DNA from: Pontederia crassipes
Taxonomy: Eukaryota; Streptophyta; Magnoliopsida; Commelinales; Pontederiaceae
Assembly: GCA_030549335.1 (NCBI GenBank)
Contig: CM060186.1
Location: forward strand, 26,024,689 to 26,088,688
Direction of reading: 5' to 3'
Length of the DNA stretch: 64,000 nucleotides
Of this stretch, positions 12,011 through 22,509 are shown in pieces; positions within the stretch are counted from its first letter, which is position 1, and the number at the start of each line of letters is the position of its first letter. Made by a program: the position numbers and the translations under genes. The notes under the pieces were generated by a model. That model made no database searches, was not told the origin of the DNA, and worked only from the letters and a program-made list of their open reading frames with translations.

Positions 12011-13200
12011 GACATAATGTCTGCATTATTTGCAAGTTATAGTAATTATAAAATGTGTAATAAAACCGGTAGAAAATTGCAAATCAATCCAATGGTTCAC
12101 ATATTTCACCATATAAAGAAAACACTAATTATAATTAATTACAACTAATCAGGATTAACGTAACAATAACACATGCAAAGCATAACAAATATAACAATGG
12201 ATCAAATACAAGCATAACATAATAATCTGTAACACAAGAATTTTTATTTACTTTAAACTAGATAAATGAGAAAACTCGAATAAATTTCATCATAGCCAAT
12301 CTATGCATTAAATAATTTCTGAAAGAAAAATTAGAAGGAAAGAGACAAACAAAGTAAAAATTATATACATACATGTACATATTTATATATATGTATGTAA
12401 GATGTTGCGGCTGATGATATGAAAACCTTACACACAGACAAGATTATAAATTTGAAGTCAAGGGTGCAGCATTAGGTGGCCTCTGCAGGACAACAGATAA
12501 CACATCACTGATAACACATCACTGAATTCTGAAAACTTTACTTGCATGATGGAAACTTGTTTGTATTTGTTTCCGACATTGTATGCATTGCCAATAGAAT
12601 TTTAATGTACTATTGTAGGCGGACATGAGGTTAGCACATGAAAAATATTATATACCATTATAAAAGTAATTTCTCCTATCTTTTGAATTCTCTCTCTTGG
12701 AATTGAGTTGAAGACATTACTGTAGTCACATAATTTTCAAATGACTTCATAAGTATCTACGTCTAGGTAGTATGAATTAATTAAAACTAGATTAACATTG
12801 TTGAAGTCAACCATACTGAGTAAAGTCTTTAGATCTTTTTTTTAAGGATTTTTGATCAAATCCTTATGCAATTAAGATGTTAGACTCGGTCACTATATAA
12901 AAAAAAACTATTAATTCGTAAGAAGAAAGTTGTGGCTCCCAGTTGAGTTTCAATAAAAAAATATCACAAGATTAAATTTCATTTTCGAAATTAATGGTTC
13001 CATAAAGAAGGAATAATTATCAAGAATTTTAAAAGTGACTGTTGTTTAGTTCGTGCCCACAGTTGAAATTAATTAGAGATTGAATATTAGGACTCATGCA
13101 TCATACCAAAGTGAACACCGAATAGAGATAATTCAATTACACAAGCACACATTAATACATATTGCAATCAAGAGAATATATAAAGCAACAACAAGTCCCT
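12011..13200. other. CACTA 1 leader or intron region, no coding frame
   Basis: AT-rich sequence upstream (in the transcription sense) of the TNPD N-terminal exon. No domain is visible. By comparison with En/Spm it should hold the long first intron or leader of the minus-strand transcript. Confidence 0.5.
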
Positions 13201-13234
13201 TTTGAAGTTTGATGGATCCCAATTTAAACGTACT

Positions 13235-13640
13235 GAAATTTTTTTCTCCGGCCGCCGCGCGAAAGATGGCCGAGTCTGGCCGCCGCGCGTGGAAGGCGGC
13301 CGCCTATCTTGATTTTTCTTTTGCCAGGCCCATCTGGCCGCCGCGTGCGGAGGGCGGCCGGATCTGGCCGCCGCGCGAATTAAGGGCGGCCGGATCTGGC
13401 CGCCACACGCGAGGGTGGCCAGATCTGGCCACCGCGCACGGAGGGCGGCCGGATTTGGCCTCCGCGCCCGGAGGTTGGCCGGATCTGGCCGTCGGAGAGA
13501 GTATGGAGGGCGGGGATCAGAGCCTACCTGCGCCGGAGATTGCAGTCGGCAGCGACCTGGCGGCGGAACCTTCGGGCAGCGACGAGGGATGACAATGTGC
13601 GGGAGGTGGCCGCCGGCCAGACGAAATGCAGAGGGCTTCG
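13235..13640. repeat. GC-rich tandem block near the CACTA 1 transcription-start side
   Basis: Repeats of a unit close to GGCGGCCGGATCTGGCCGCC, spaced about 30-36 bp and dense in CpG and CHG sites. It lies about 650 bp from the right terminus, on the side where the minus-strand transposase transcript should begin. Maize Spm has a GC-rich repetitive downstream control region in the equivalent place, which is a target of methylation control; the parallel is inference. Open frames on both strands here are products of the repeat. Confidence 0.75.
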
Positions 13641-13739
13641 AAGAAATGCGGCCGGATGAAATGCGGGAGCGAAAACAAAAAAGTGACAGTGGGGTCGGGT
13701 ATTTATATAAGCATTTTGCGACGATCGTAACCATCGAAA

Positions 13740-14285
13740 CATAGGTAAATATAATATAATATTAATTCCAATTTCGACGGCTTGAACTCATTGGAAAATT
13801 CGTCGTAACTTGCGACGGTTTTTTGAACGGTCAAAATTTTCGACAGTTTCAGCCATCGATATATATAATATTTTAAATATCTCAACTGAACAGAGTTGCA
13901 TAAATTAATTAATAAAAATCTCATAACGTTTCGACGGCTTTGACTGTCGAAATATCAACAGTTGCGTAGAACATCGCAAATATCGACGGTCAAAACCGTC
14001 AAAAATTAAAATAATAGTACGGCACCAACGTTAAAATGTTTCGACGGCTAAGACCGCTGAAAGTTTCGACGGATAGGTAAACCGTCAAAACTTTCGACGG
14101 TCTCAACTGTCGAAAAACCAAGATTTTCGACGGGAGCTTTCGACAAATTCTAGATCGTCGAAAGTTTAGACGTCTAGAACCGTCGAAAAGTACCCGCCAA
14201 AAATTTCGACGGTTTACATGATCCGCCAAAAATACGGTCGGTATTTCAAACGGATATCGGACCGTCGGAAATTCGACTTTTTCTT
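13740..14285. repeat. CACTA 1 right subterminal repeat array
   Basis: Copies of TTTCGACGGTT and its complement, spaced about 20-40 bp, run up to the right terminus. This is the same motif family as the left array. Confidence 0.85.
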
Positions 14286-14291
14286 GTAGTG

Positions 14292-15060
14292 CAATCGACA
14301 AGAAAAAAAAGGGTTATGCCAACTCGATCCAACCCTTGAGGTATGACCAAACTCGAGTTGATTAGCACACATGATATGGAGAAATTATGTATACTTTATT
14401 GCTAGATTTTAGTTTTTTATAGTCTCTCCACATCCATTGTATAAGAAATGACATTTCATGTATAAGAACTGCGTTACTATCTATTTTAATTACTTTTCAT
14501 GTAAAAAATCATGACTGCCACCACATGGGCGCATGTAGGCAGATGCCCCCACCTACGTACTTAGAAGGATTTAAGGAAGTCACCACATTGGAGCATGAAG
14601 GAAAATAATTCCATATGGACACTTAGGCAGATTCAAGAAAAGAACAATGTGGTTCACCATGGCAGTTGCTTCAGAACAGCAAACAACTTGATGGTGACAC
14701 CTTTTTACATCAGCCAAACATATTCCATTGCGGTAGAAGAAAGAAGCTTCCTTGAACACTTTATGGGAAAATGTGGACAAGGGAGTAGGTGAACAAATGG
14801 ACAGGTGGCAAGTTTGAACCTCGGCATAAAGTAAAGAGGGAGGCGGCCAAGGAAGAAGGTTTTGTATTCCACAAGCAAATTCTTTTGACCGAAAAGTGGG
14901 TAGAACAAGATAAAAGAGTAGTGGACAGGTGGCACCAAATTTTAAGACTATGAAAGGACATGGAGGTTTCAAAATAAAGAGAGTTTCCTAACATGGGATC
15001 TCAAACCCTAACCCCATTTCATCCTGTTTCTTTTCTTTTTTCTTTGTGGGGACATCGAGT
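14292..15060. repeat. 1.9-kb repeat family, copy 2, right piece
   Basis: Continues the copy interrupted at 5006. From AATCGACAAGAAAA onward it follows copy 1 from about 3100, through a shared segment at 14570-15030 (matching 3395-3850). After about 15030 it no longer matches copy 1. Confidence 0.75.
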
Positions 15061-15600
15061 TACTAATTTCTTACTAGGATTGTTTTCTATGTTATCTTAC
15101 TCTCTTGCACCTCTCACACACAAAAATCACATTCACATCAAGTTTTTGACAAAAAAAGTTTGAATAAGATTTAAAATTTATAGGAATCCTTAACACACAC
15201 GACGAGGCTCAATGTAGTACTTAAGGGTCGATCCACAAGTACAAAGCTAGAATAGTTCACACTTGATCAGAATTGTTTCAAAGGAAAAGCTAAGTCTAAG
15301 AAAGTCGTTTGAAATGAGAAAGTGTAATACTACAAACCAGAAATCACAGCAAGTGAAGTTATACTAATTTCTATGGGTTTTTAATATATGCGTGGAAAAA
15401 AATGAGTGTAAATAAACACTAGGGCTTAGTGGAATAGTTTCAAAACTTCTAATTCTTGAAACAATGTAGAGCACATAAAGTAGCAGTAGATGTTGCCTTG
15501 CATGGACATTCCTACTCTCGTGGCAGATGTCATCCAATGACCATGTCACTCTTGTGCTCACTGGTTGTTGGACTTATGCATATGGGATCATCACTCAGAA
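15060..15600. other. Unassigned sequence between two repeat copies
   Basis: No coding frame or domain recognised. The phrase around 15210-15240 (GGGTCGATCCACAAGTAC) is of a kind found in plant retroelement interiors, but I cannot assign it. Confidence 0.4.
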
Positions 15601-17230
15601 CGTAATTGCCATGCTTTCGGGAAGGCATGACATTCTAAAACGTTGAATACCTTATGGGGGGAATGTGCTATGGACTTAGGGGAATCCTAAATCGTAAGTC
15701 AAGGCTCAACCAACCACTCGACTTGTATTGAGTCCCGAAAAGAGATAATCCATTTCGGGTAGATTTCTTTAAATCCAGTTCGAGAGAAAAAAATAAGAAA
15801 ACTCAATGCAAACATCTCGGGCCTATCTGACACTAGTCAACGATGACCCTTTAGGCACAACTAAGCTATTGTCTCACCTCTCAACACACATGCGACGGTT
15901 GAGGAATAGATTGCCCTCTTGGATGGGAGTCAACGACAATATAAAATTAAAAATAGTTTGAACAAAGAAAGAACATCAATATAATCAAAACAAATAAAAA
16001 ATTCCTCGAGCTTTCCACTCGACATGCTCGATACTAACAGACAACGTCTCCTTGATGTAACCCAAAGGCCACCTCGCCTTTCGGCATGAGTGTAACTAGT
16101 GGGAAATGAAGTGCACTCTCGGATGAGAGATGTTGTTGTCATTGGTGGTGTCCGACGTTCAACCATATGCAAATAAGAGAACTTCAACAAAGCAAATGAC
16201 CTTGAGGTACTCTGGATCCACCTCTCGGCCTCACCATGAAACAACATTCCCTTAAACACAACTCAGTTATTGCCCCACCTCTCGGTGCATATGCAATGAA
16301 TAGTGAATAAAGTACCCTCCCTGGAAGAAAGTGTTGGCATCGAGATATATGGTCGAATTAAGTTCGGAAATCGGAAATCATCTCTTGAAATAAGAAAATA
16401 GGGAGGCTCAAGTGGTTCCCCTTAGGTAACCCTTTATCAAATGATAATCCCTCGACATGTCATAGCACCAACTCAATATCTCGGATCACATGCCTTACTT
16501 AGAGAATCAAATCATCCTCTCGGGCGAAAATCACCGTTACCAAAGTTGTCCAAATTGAACCCACATGTTTTAGCAAAAAAAGGAAACAAGAGGAAGAAAG
16601 GTTGAATCTAATTGTGTCTTGCTAAATGAACTTAGCTCAAGCTCTTCAACTCTCAACCTTGAAGCTTGAGTTGAGGAAGATAACATTCTCTCGAGTCAAG
16701 GCACAATAGATGAACCAATTTGTAAAAACACATTCGACAACACACAACAACATCACAAAACCAAAATCAACGATGGAGAAGTAGACACAAGACATAAGGT
16801 AATCGGGTTGGTTTAGTTACACATAATAAATAAGAAAGAGAAAAAGAAAAAAAAGAAGGGAGGTTACTGTCGCAGCCTCCTTTTTAGCCTCCTCCAAGTT
16901 GCAAGATGAAATGGGGGTGGGGATTGAGATCCCCAACGGAGAAGCACTTTTTTTTGCATCCTCCGTGCCCTTTCATTGTCTTAATATTTGGTGCCACCTA
17001 TTCATTACTCTTTTGTCTTGTTCCAACCACTTTTTCAACCTAAGAACTATGCTTGTGGAATCCAAAACTTTCTTCCTTCCTCCCTCTTGACTTTATGCTG
17101 AGGCTCAAGCTTGCCACCCATCCATTTGTTTACCTACTCTCTTTTTCACATCTTCCCATAAAGTGTTAAAGGAGGTTTCCTTCTTCTAGTGCAATAGAAT
17201 CTGCTAATGTGGAAAGGTGTCTCGAACATA
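15600..17230. repeat. 1.9-kb repeat family, copy 3, inverted
   Basis: The reverse complement follows copy 1 from about 3440 to about 4930, including the CGCCCGAGAGG phrases with their roughly 200-bp period. With copies 1 and 2 it forms a large imperfect inverted repeat around CACTA 1. Confidence 0.7.
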
Positions 17231-18126
17231 CTAATAAAGTATAAATAATTTCTTCACATCAATAGACATGATCTAAAAGTCCAAATCTAATCATAGCTCA
17301 TGTTGTCCTTATCATACTTTATCCCATCTTGGTCATAATGATGTGTTCAGGCCACAGTGAATATGCATAACATTGTTTGATTACTACAAGAGACATGGAA
17401 ACTATAAATCTTCATTTCAATCAATAAATCCAAATCTATTTTATTCCAAACTTTAACTAGATTCATTACAACATGAGTAGCACAATGGAATAGTAGGGAG
17501 CAGTTTCTACGGAGTTGCTAGTCATAACGCTATGGCATAATTCCAAATAGTTTATACACATTATGCATTTTCCCAAATTCTCATTGTCCATCTTCATTAG
17601 GATCCCCTCTACGTATCTTAGAGTTTTAAGACTAGAACCTTAATTTGTTCCTCCCTTCTTTCCTTCTTCCTCCTTTCTATTCCTTCTCCTTGCTTTGTGT
17701 GCTTCAATTTTCCTCCAATTCCTCTTTGATATGCGATTGAGAGATGTGTCTTCCTCTACTATGCCCTTTTGAAGCTATTTTGGTGGTCTGGAGTGAGATA
17801 ATGTAAGAGAAAATGAGATTTAGGACAGAAATTTAGAATTACATTATAGGGTTTTAGGTTAGCAGCTATGGATTAATAGGTTTATAGACTAAATATTTTT
17901 CTTTTATTCTTTTAGGGCTATGACAAGACAAACAGTAAAAAAAAGAGAGAAGAGATGGGAAAGAGAAATTACTCTCAAGGAGAGGATAAGATAGAAAAAT
18001 GAGTTTGGGCGAGGTTTTGATTGTAGTGTAAGCCCTAAAATCTGATTTTGTTATGTGGTGAAACCTTCTCTCGGTGTGCTATGGTTATTCAATCATCTCG
18101 ACCCTTTTTGTCGATCTACGTGGTCA

Positions 18127-18205
18127 ATAAGAGTGCCACATCAATGGAAGGCTTAAAAAATGAATTATAAGAGTGCCACATCAATGAAAGGCTTAAAAAA
18201 ATGAA
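18127..18205. repeat. 42-bp tandem duplication
   Basis: AAGAGTGCCACATCAATG plus the following AAGGCTTAAAAAATGAATTA occurs twice in a row with one substitution and one indel. Confidence 0.75.
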
Positions 18206-18242
18206 TTATTACAACATTCAAACATAATGTGGAAGTGAGAGA

Positions 18243-18273
18243 AACACACACACACACACATATATATATATAA
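18243..18273. repeat. (CA)n(TA)n microsatellite
   Basis: A run of CA dinucleotides followed directly by TA dinucleotides. Confidence 0.9.
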
Positions 18274-20149
18274 GATACATAATGCAGAAGCTTGATAATA
18301 TCATATATATCACATAATATCATAAAATCGTCCATGGTCCATGCCATATGCAAAACACATAGGTCCCACAAACAACTCAACATAATTATAAAGATAACAT
18401 AATGCCATTCTATCCATGTGCACATGTCACCCAAGCCATAGTTGCCACACACACATATCAATTGGGCCGCATAAAAAATCAAGTACCTATGAAGATTAAC
18501 ATAGGGGATGAAATCCTCCTGTTGGAATAAAGATAAGTAGAATAACATCAATAGTAAGCCATAAAGAAGATCCTTTAAGCATGAGCATGAGAAAATATAA
18601 CAATTTACTTTTAAGGTGCATAAGGATAATCATGTAAGGGAATAATGGAATAGAATTCATGTCATGTAATCACAAGACTTTTATAGTCCTTCATTGGAGA
18701 GGAATCAATGTGTGACCATGATGAAAAGTCAAGTCTAAAATTTATAAAGATAATATGGGAGGTCATCTTTCACGTGGAAAGGAGTCAGTTCATCAATTCA
18801 GGGTTCATATTTCATTTGAAAGAAATTATATATTCACCATCATTAGGACATAGTCCTTTCATCATCATATACATTAGGACAAAAGTCCATTCATCATATA
18901 ACAGTTCATTTCATGTTTTTCATTCATCATATGCTTTACCTTTTCATTTCACCAGTAGTTAAAAAAGCTCTTAAACTTTAGGATATGCCATACCAAAACC
19001 AACACAACCTATGTCATCATAACCAATAGGGGATTTGCCATGGCAAGTGGCCCAAGAAGTGGGAGGACTTCCTCATACAAACTGATAAAGTCCTCATTGT
19101 TGATTAGAGCGGAGCGACTCCACGAACGGTCACTTGTGTTTTACCTTCACTAGCTTGTAACTTCACCATTTTGCCTTCAACTACACTACTTGCCCCTCCA
19201 TTTAACATCATTTATTTAATTCTCTTTACATACATATAAAACAATCGCAACCCTCCTTTTCCATCTTTTATTTTTTATATCATTTATCCTTTGGTCATAA
19301 TGGAGCTAATCAAGTCTCATGGGAGCAAGATATGCTCCTAATCATCATGATAAAAACATATGGGGATGTCATGAAATCACAAAATGGTGAGTTGAGTCAT
19401 GTGTTTTCTCTGTTCAACTTTCAAAAACTTGTCGGATCAAGCGATCATTCGATCATTAAGGTTCATCGAAAGTTTGAACGAAAACGTCCAACTGATTTGG
19501 ATGCCCGAAGAGTCGAGCGAATGTCCAATCTTTCTTGGACAGAAAAGTTGAACTCTTGGCCATGAGTTTTGGATGCCCAGAGGATCAATCGATCATCCGA
19601 TATGTCCACATCACAATCATGCATTTCTATTCCATTCTCATAGGGCTACCGGTAGGATGCGTCGGTTGATAGATAAGATAACTACCATCCCTCAGCAGCA
19701 CATGAAACATCCGCTAAGAGGGTCGGTCGGTGTGATAATAATTATCTTTCTGCTGAGAGAAGTGGACGTCCGTGAATGTGACTGGTCTATTCCTCCTTCA
19801 CACAAATGCATGTCATTGCGGCCCTCCCTCTCTTTCACCGTTGTTTATAGTTGAAAGGGAAAAGATACTAGAGATTGAAGAAAACATAAGGAGGCGAGAG
19901 AAAATGAGGATAGACATGAGAGATATATGAGAGAAGGGAGAAAGGAAGCGATGAAAAATCAAAGAGAAATAGAGAAAGGGTAGGAGAAAGGGAAAAATGG
20001 AAAGTGGAGGGATAGAAAGAAAAAAAAAGAGATAGAGGATGAAGCGAATAATAAAGAACAAAAAAAAACATAAAAGACATTGAAATGTGCTCATTGTTCA
20101 ATTCCTTGTAAATGTACATTACAAATGTGTCCTATATATTGTAACATTA

Positions 20150-20800
20150 TTTTAATACAATGTCCAATTAGGAGTGCAAGAAAAATCCGAACTAAAAATT
20201 AGGGGCCTAAATATGATTTAGAGTGATTTTTAATAACTTAAAATTCACTCGCTAAAATTAGGGTCCCACTCGAAAAAATCGTAGGGGCCATGGAGACTAT
20301 TTTTTATTTATGATATTTTGTTTATATAATTAATACATATATTATTAATTCTTTTATTATAGATATAATATTTTTTAAATAAAATTTCATACTTTTTTTA
20401 TCACATTATCAAACTCTAATTTAATAACTTTAAAATTTTACTAGTATATTTTATATTATTATAAAATTAAATAGTTTTATATTAATTTTAAGTTATTAAA
20501 TATATTTATAAAATATAATTATATAAAAGTAGGACCCCGGAAAACCACCCGAAAAAACTTACCCGCTAGAGAGTGGTTTTTTATTTTTTTAAAATAGTTT
20601 TAGGGTGGTTTTTTTTATTTTAAAAATCTACCCAAAAAGTAACGGTTGGTTTTTTTATATCGAAAATCCGATTCGACCCCGACTACTTTCACCCCTATGT
20701 CCAATCTTATCTTAACCTTTAGGGGTCATTTGAAAATAGAACCGTGATTCTTTCTAAATTTTCGGTGCATAGTTGAATTTGAATTGACAGTTTAGTTCGG
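20150..20800. other. AT-rich sequence with GGGTCC-type phrases
   Basis: Contains TAGGGTCCCACTCGAAAAAA and, inverted in sense, GTAGGACCCCGGAAAACC, around an AT-rich core. This could be an old foldback element, but the ends could not be defined. No coding frame is supported. Confidence 0.3.
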
Positions 20801-20803
20801 GTT

Positions 20804-21345
20804 GTGTTTGGTTGGTGGATTTTGATGATGACAAGTAATGTGATTGATGTATAGGAAAAAGTAGATGTGAATGATGAATTTTTGGTGGATTTTAAATTAA
20901 AATGATTATCATAATTATGAAGTATAATTTTATTACTAATTAAAATAAAATTATAATAAAAAATTTCATGAGAAAAATTCTGTTAAAAAATATACTTTTT
21001 AAATATAAAAAATCATTTTTTAATAAATTATATTTAATCATATATTAAAATTTGTAATAAAATAATATCATATTAATTTCTTATTAAAATTATTTCATAT
21101 TTATTAAATAATTTATTTTATAAAAAATATGGTGTGAGAGAAAAGAAAAAAAATAAATTTTGAAAAAAGAAGGAACCGTCATGTCAAACTCAAAAGAAAA
21201 AAAAGTTGGTGTGGCTCCCGGGTGGAACTGGGTCACGTAACTTCGGTTCCATAACATTTGTTCTCGTCCTGATTCTGAATGATATTTGATGGAACCAGAC
21301 GAAACAAGGACGCAGTTCCACTCAATTCCACAAACAAACATAACC
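20804..21345. mobile_element. Candidate MITE or small TIR element
   Basis: The left end (GGGTTGTGTTTGGTTGGTGG) and the reverse complement of the right end (TTGGTTATGTTTGTTTGTGG) form an imperfect inverted repeat around an AT-rich interior. TTTGGTT-type ends are common in Harbinger and hAT MITEs. I could not confirm a target duplication, so the class is open. Confidence 0.4.
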
Positions 21346-21349
21346 AAAG

Positions 21350-22500
21350 CAGCTCAAGAACAAATTTCGCCCAGTATGATAATGTCCTCCTGCATATTTC
21401 CTTTTTGTGAAGTATGTAGGAGCGTCATAATTCTATGTCTACACAGAGGCTATCGTTTTTACATTACACATCTCCATTCTCTCCTATATTTTTTTTGAAC
21501 GAAATATATTCTTTTTTTTCAACTTTGCTTATCCAAGGATTGATCTAATAATGCGCGCGGTTCAGCGAGTGGCAGCATGGGTGGTTCAACCGATGTTAGC
21601 GTTTGGGGAAAATTTGATAGAATTTGCGCCAGACCTCCACGCCTGCTCCATCGCTGCTCCACGGTCGCGAATGGCGATGTCTAAGCTGTGATGTGAGTTC
21701 GGCGGGCTGCGGGCGGATCCGACAAGAGCTAGGCGGCGAGGGAGAAGTAGAGGCGACTCGGGCATAATAACATTACAAAATATATTTCACAAAACGTCTC
21801 TTAATGGAGAAAATATATACTATAGAAGGAAAGGATTTGTTCTGTATATCTCAGATAAATTTTCACCCTTTAACAAGGATTTGTTTCTTATCTGCCGCCA
21901 GGGATCTGCGTATGAATCCGATTCTCATAGTAGGTTAGAACTTCAGAAGAAAGAGAATGTCCATGCATTGAGATAAAACCAGTTGAGTTGTTTGTAGTCA
22001 ACCATATGAACAAGAACTAAACCTCCCAACAACTAAATTATTCATCACAAATTCTTGAACATGTTCAGAGTTACATGACTTTGATTGCTGAAAAAAAAAA
22101 GAACATGGCATGCACATTGGATGTGCATTCATCATGGGAAGTAAAACCCAGTTGGCAAAATGATAATTGATGCATCCATGCAAGAAACTTTGCAAAAGCA
22201 GACCTGTCCAGAAACATGTTCAACCTCTGTGAAAATCAGAAAAAAAAGGGTTAAAATGAACACTTATTTGTTTGGTCTGAATGTAAAGCATACAATTGAG
22301 TTCAATTGCTACGTTTACACTAAAACTCTTACTATCTAATAACCAAATACAGGTTCCACTTCTCACCAGTTTCAAATGCTGAACACAAAGTATATTACTT
22401 AGTAGGCTGAACTTTGTAACAGAGATCTTTATTTAGAGTGACTTCAAGAAAAATATACTTCCATATTTTCACCAAAGGTAGAAAAAATGGCGTACCAAGA
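21350..22500. other. Intergenic, downstream of the epimerase gene
   Basis: A short GC-rich patch lies at about 21590-21760, otherwise AT-rich. The part nearest 22500 may be 3' untranslated sequence of the minus-strand gene; no poly(A) signal was assigned. Confidence 0.4.
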
Positions 22501-22509
22501 GATGTTGTC

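Larger units (their letters stand above)
5007..14291. mobile_element. CACTA (En/Spm-type) transposon 1, complete ends
   Basis: The left end reads CACTATAAGAAAA. The right end, read inward on the other strand, is CACTACAAGAAAA. Both sit directly against a 3-bp target duplication, CAA at 5004-5006 and at 14292-14294. Each end carries an array of short subterminal repeats built on TATCGACGGTT-like words. Inside are two decayed minus-strand transposase genes: a TNPA/PTTA-type (Transposase_24) gene and a TNPD-type (tnp2) gene. The host sequence on both sides rejoins into a copy of the repeat seen intact at 3087-3110, which confirms both boundaries. The length of 9,285 bp is normal for plant CACTA elements. 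Both transposase genes carry stops, so the copy is not self-sufficient. Confidence 0.95.
17230..20150. other. AT-rich intergenic stretch, no gene seen
   Basis: Low-complexity intergenic DNA. It holds a CT-rich tract near 17640-17720, a 42-bp tandem duplication at 18127-18205, a (CA)n(TA)n microsatellite at 18243-18273, and a purine-rich (GA) tract at 19860-20075. Short open frames in it have no recognisable domain and follow the base composition. Confidence 0.55.

Noticed and set aside
13209..13744. Overlapping open frames on both strands in the GC-rich CACTA 1 block
   Set aside because: They follow the repeat unit, have no domain, and exist on both strands at once; a product of GC-rich tandem repeats.
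18165..18551. A 128-codon cysteine-rich minus-strand frame
   Set aside because: It reads through a CA/TA microsatellite and AT-rich sequence, and no family was recognised.
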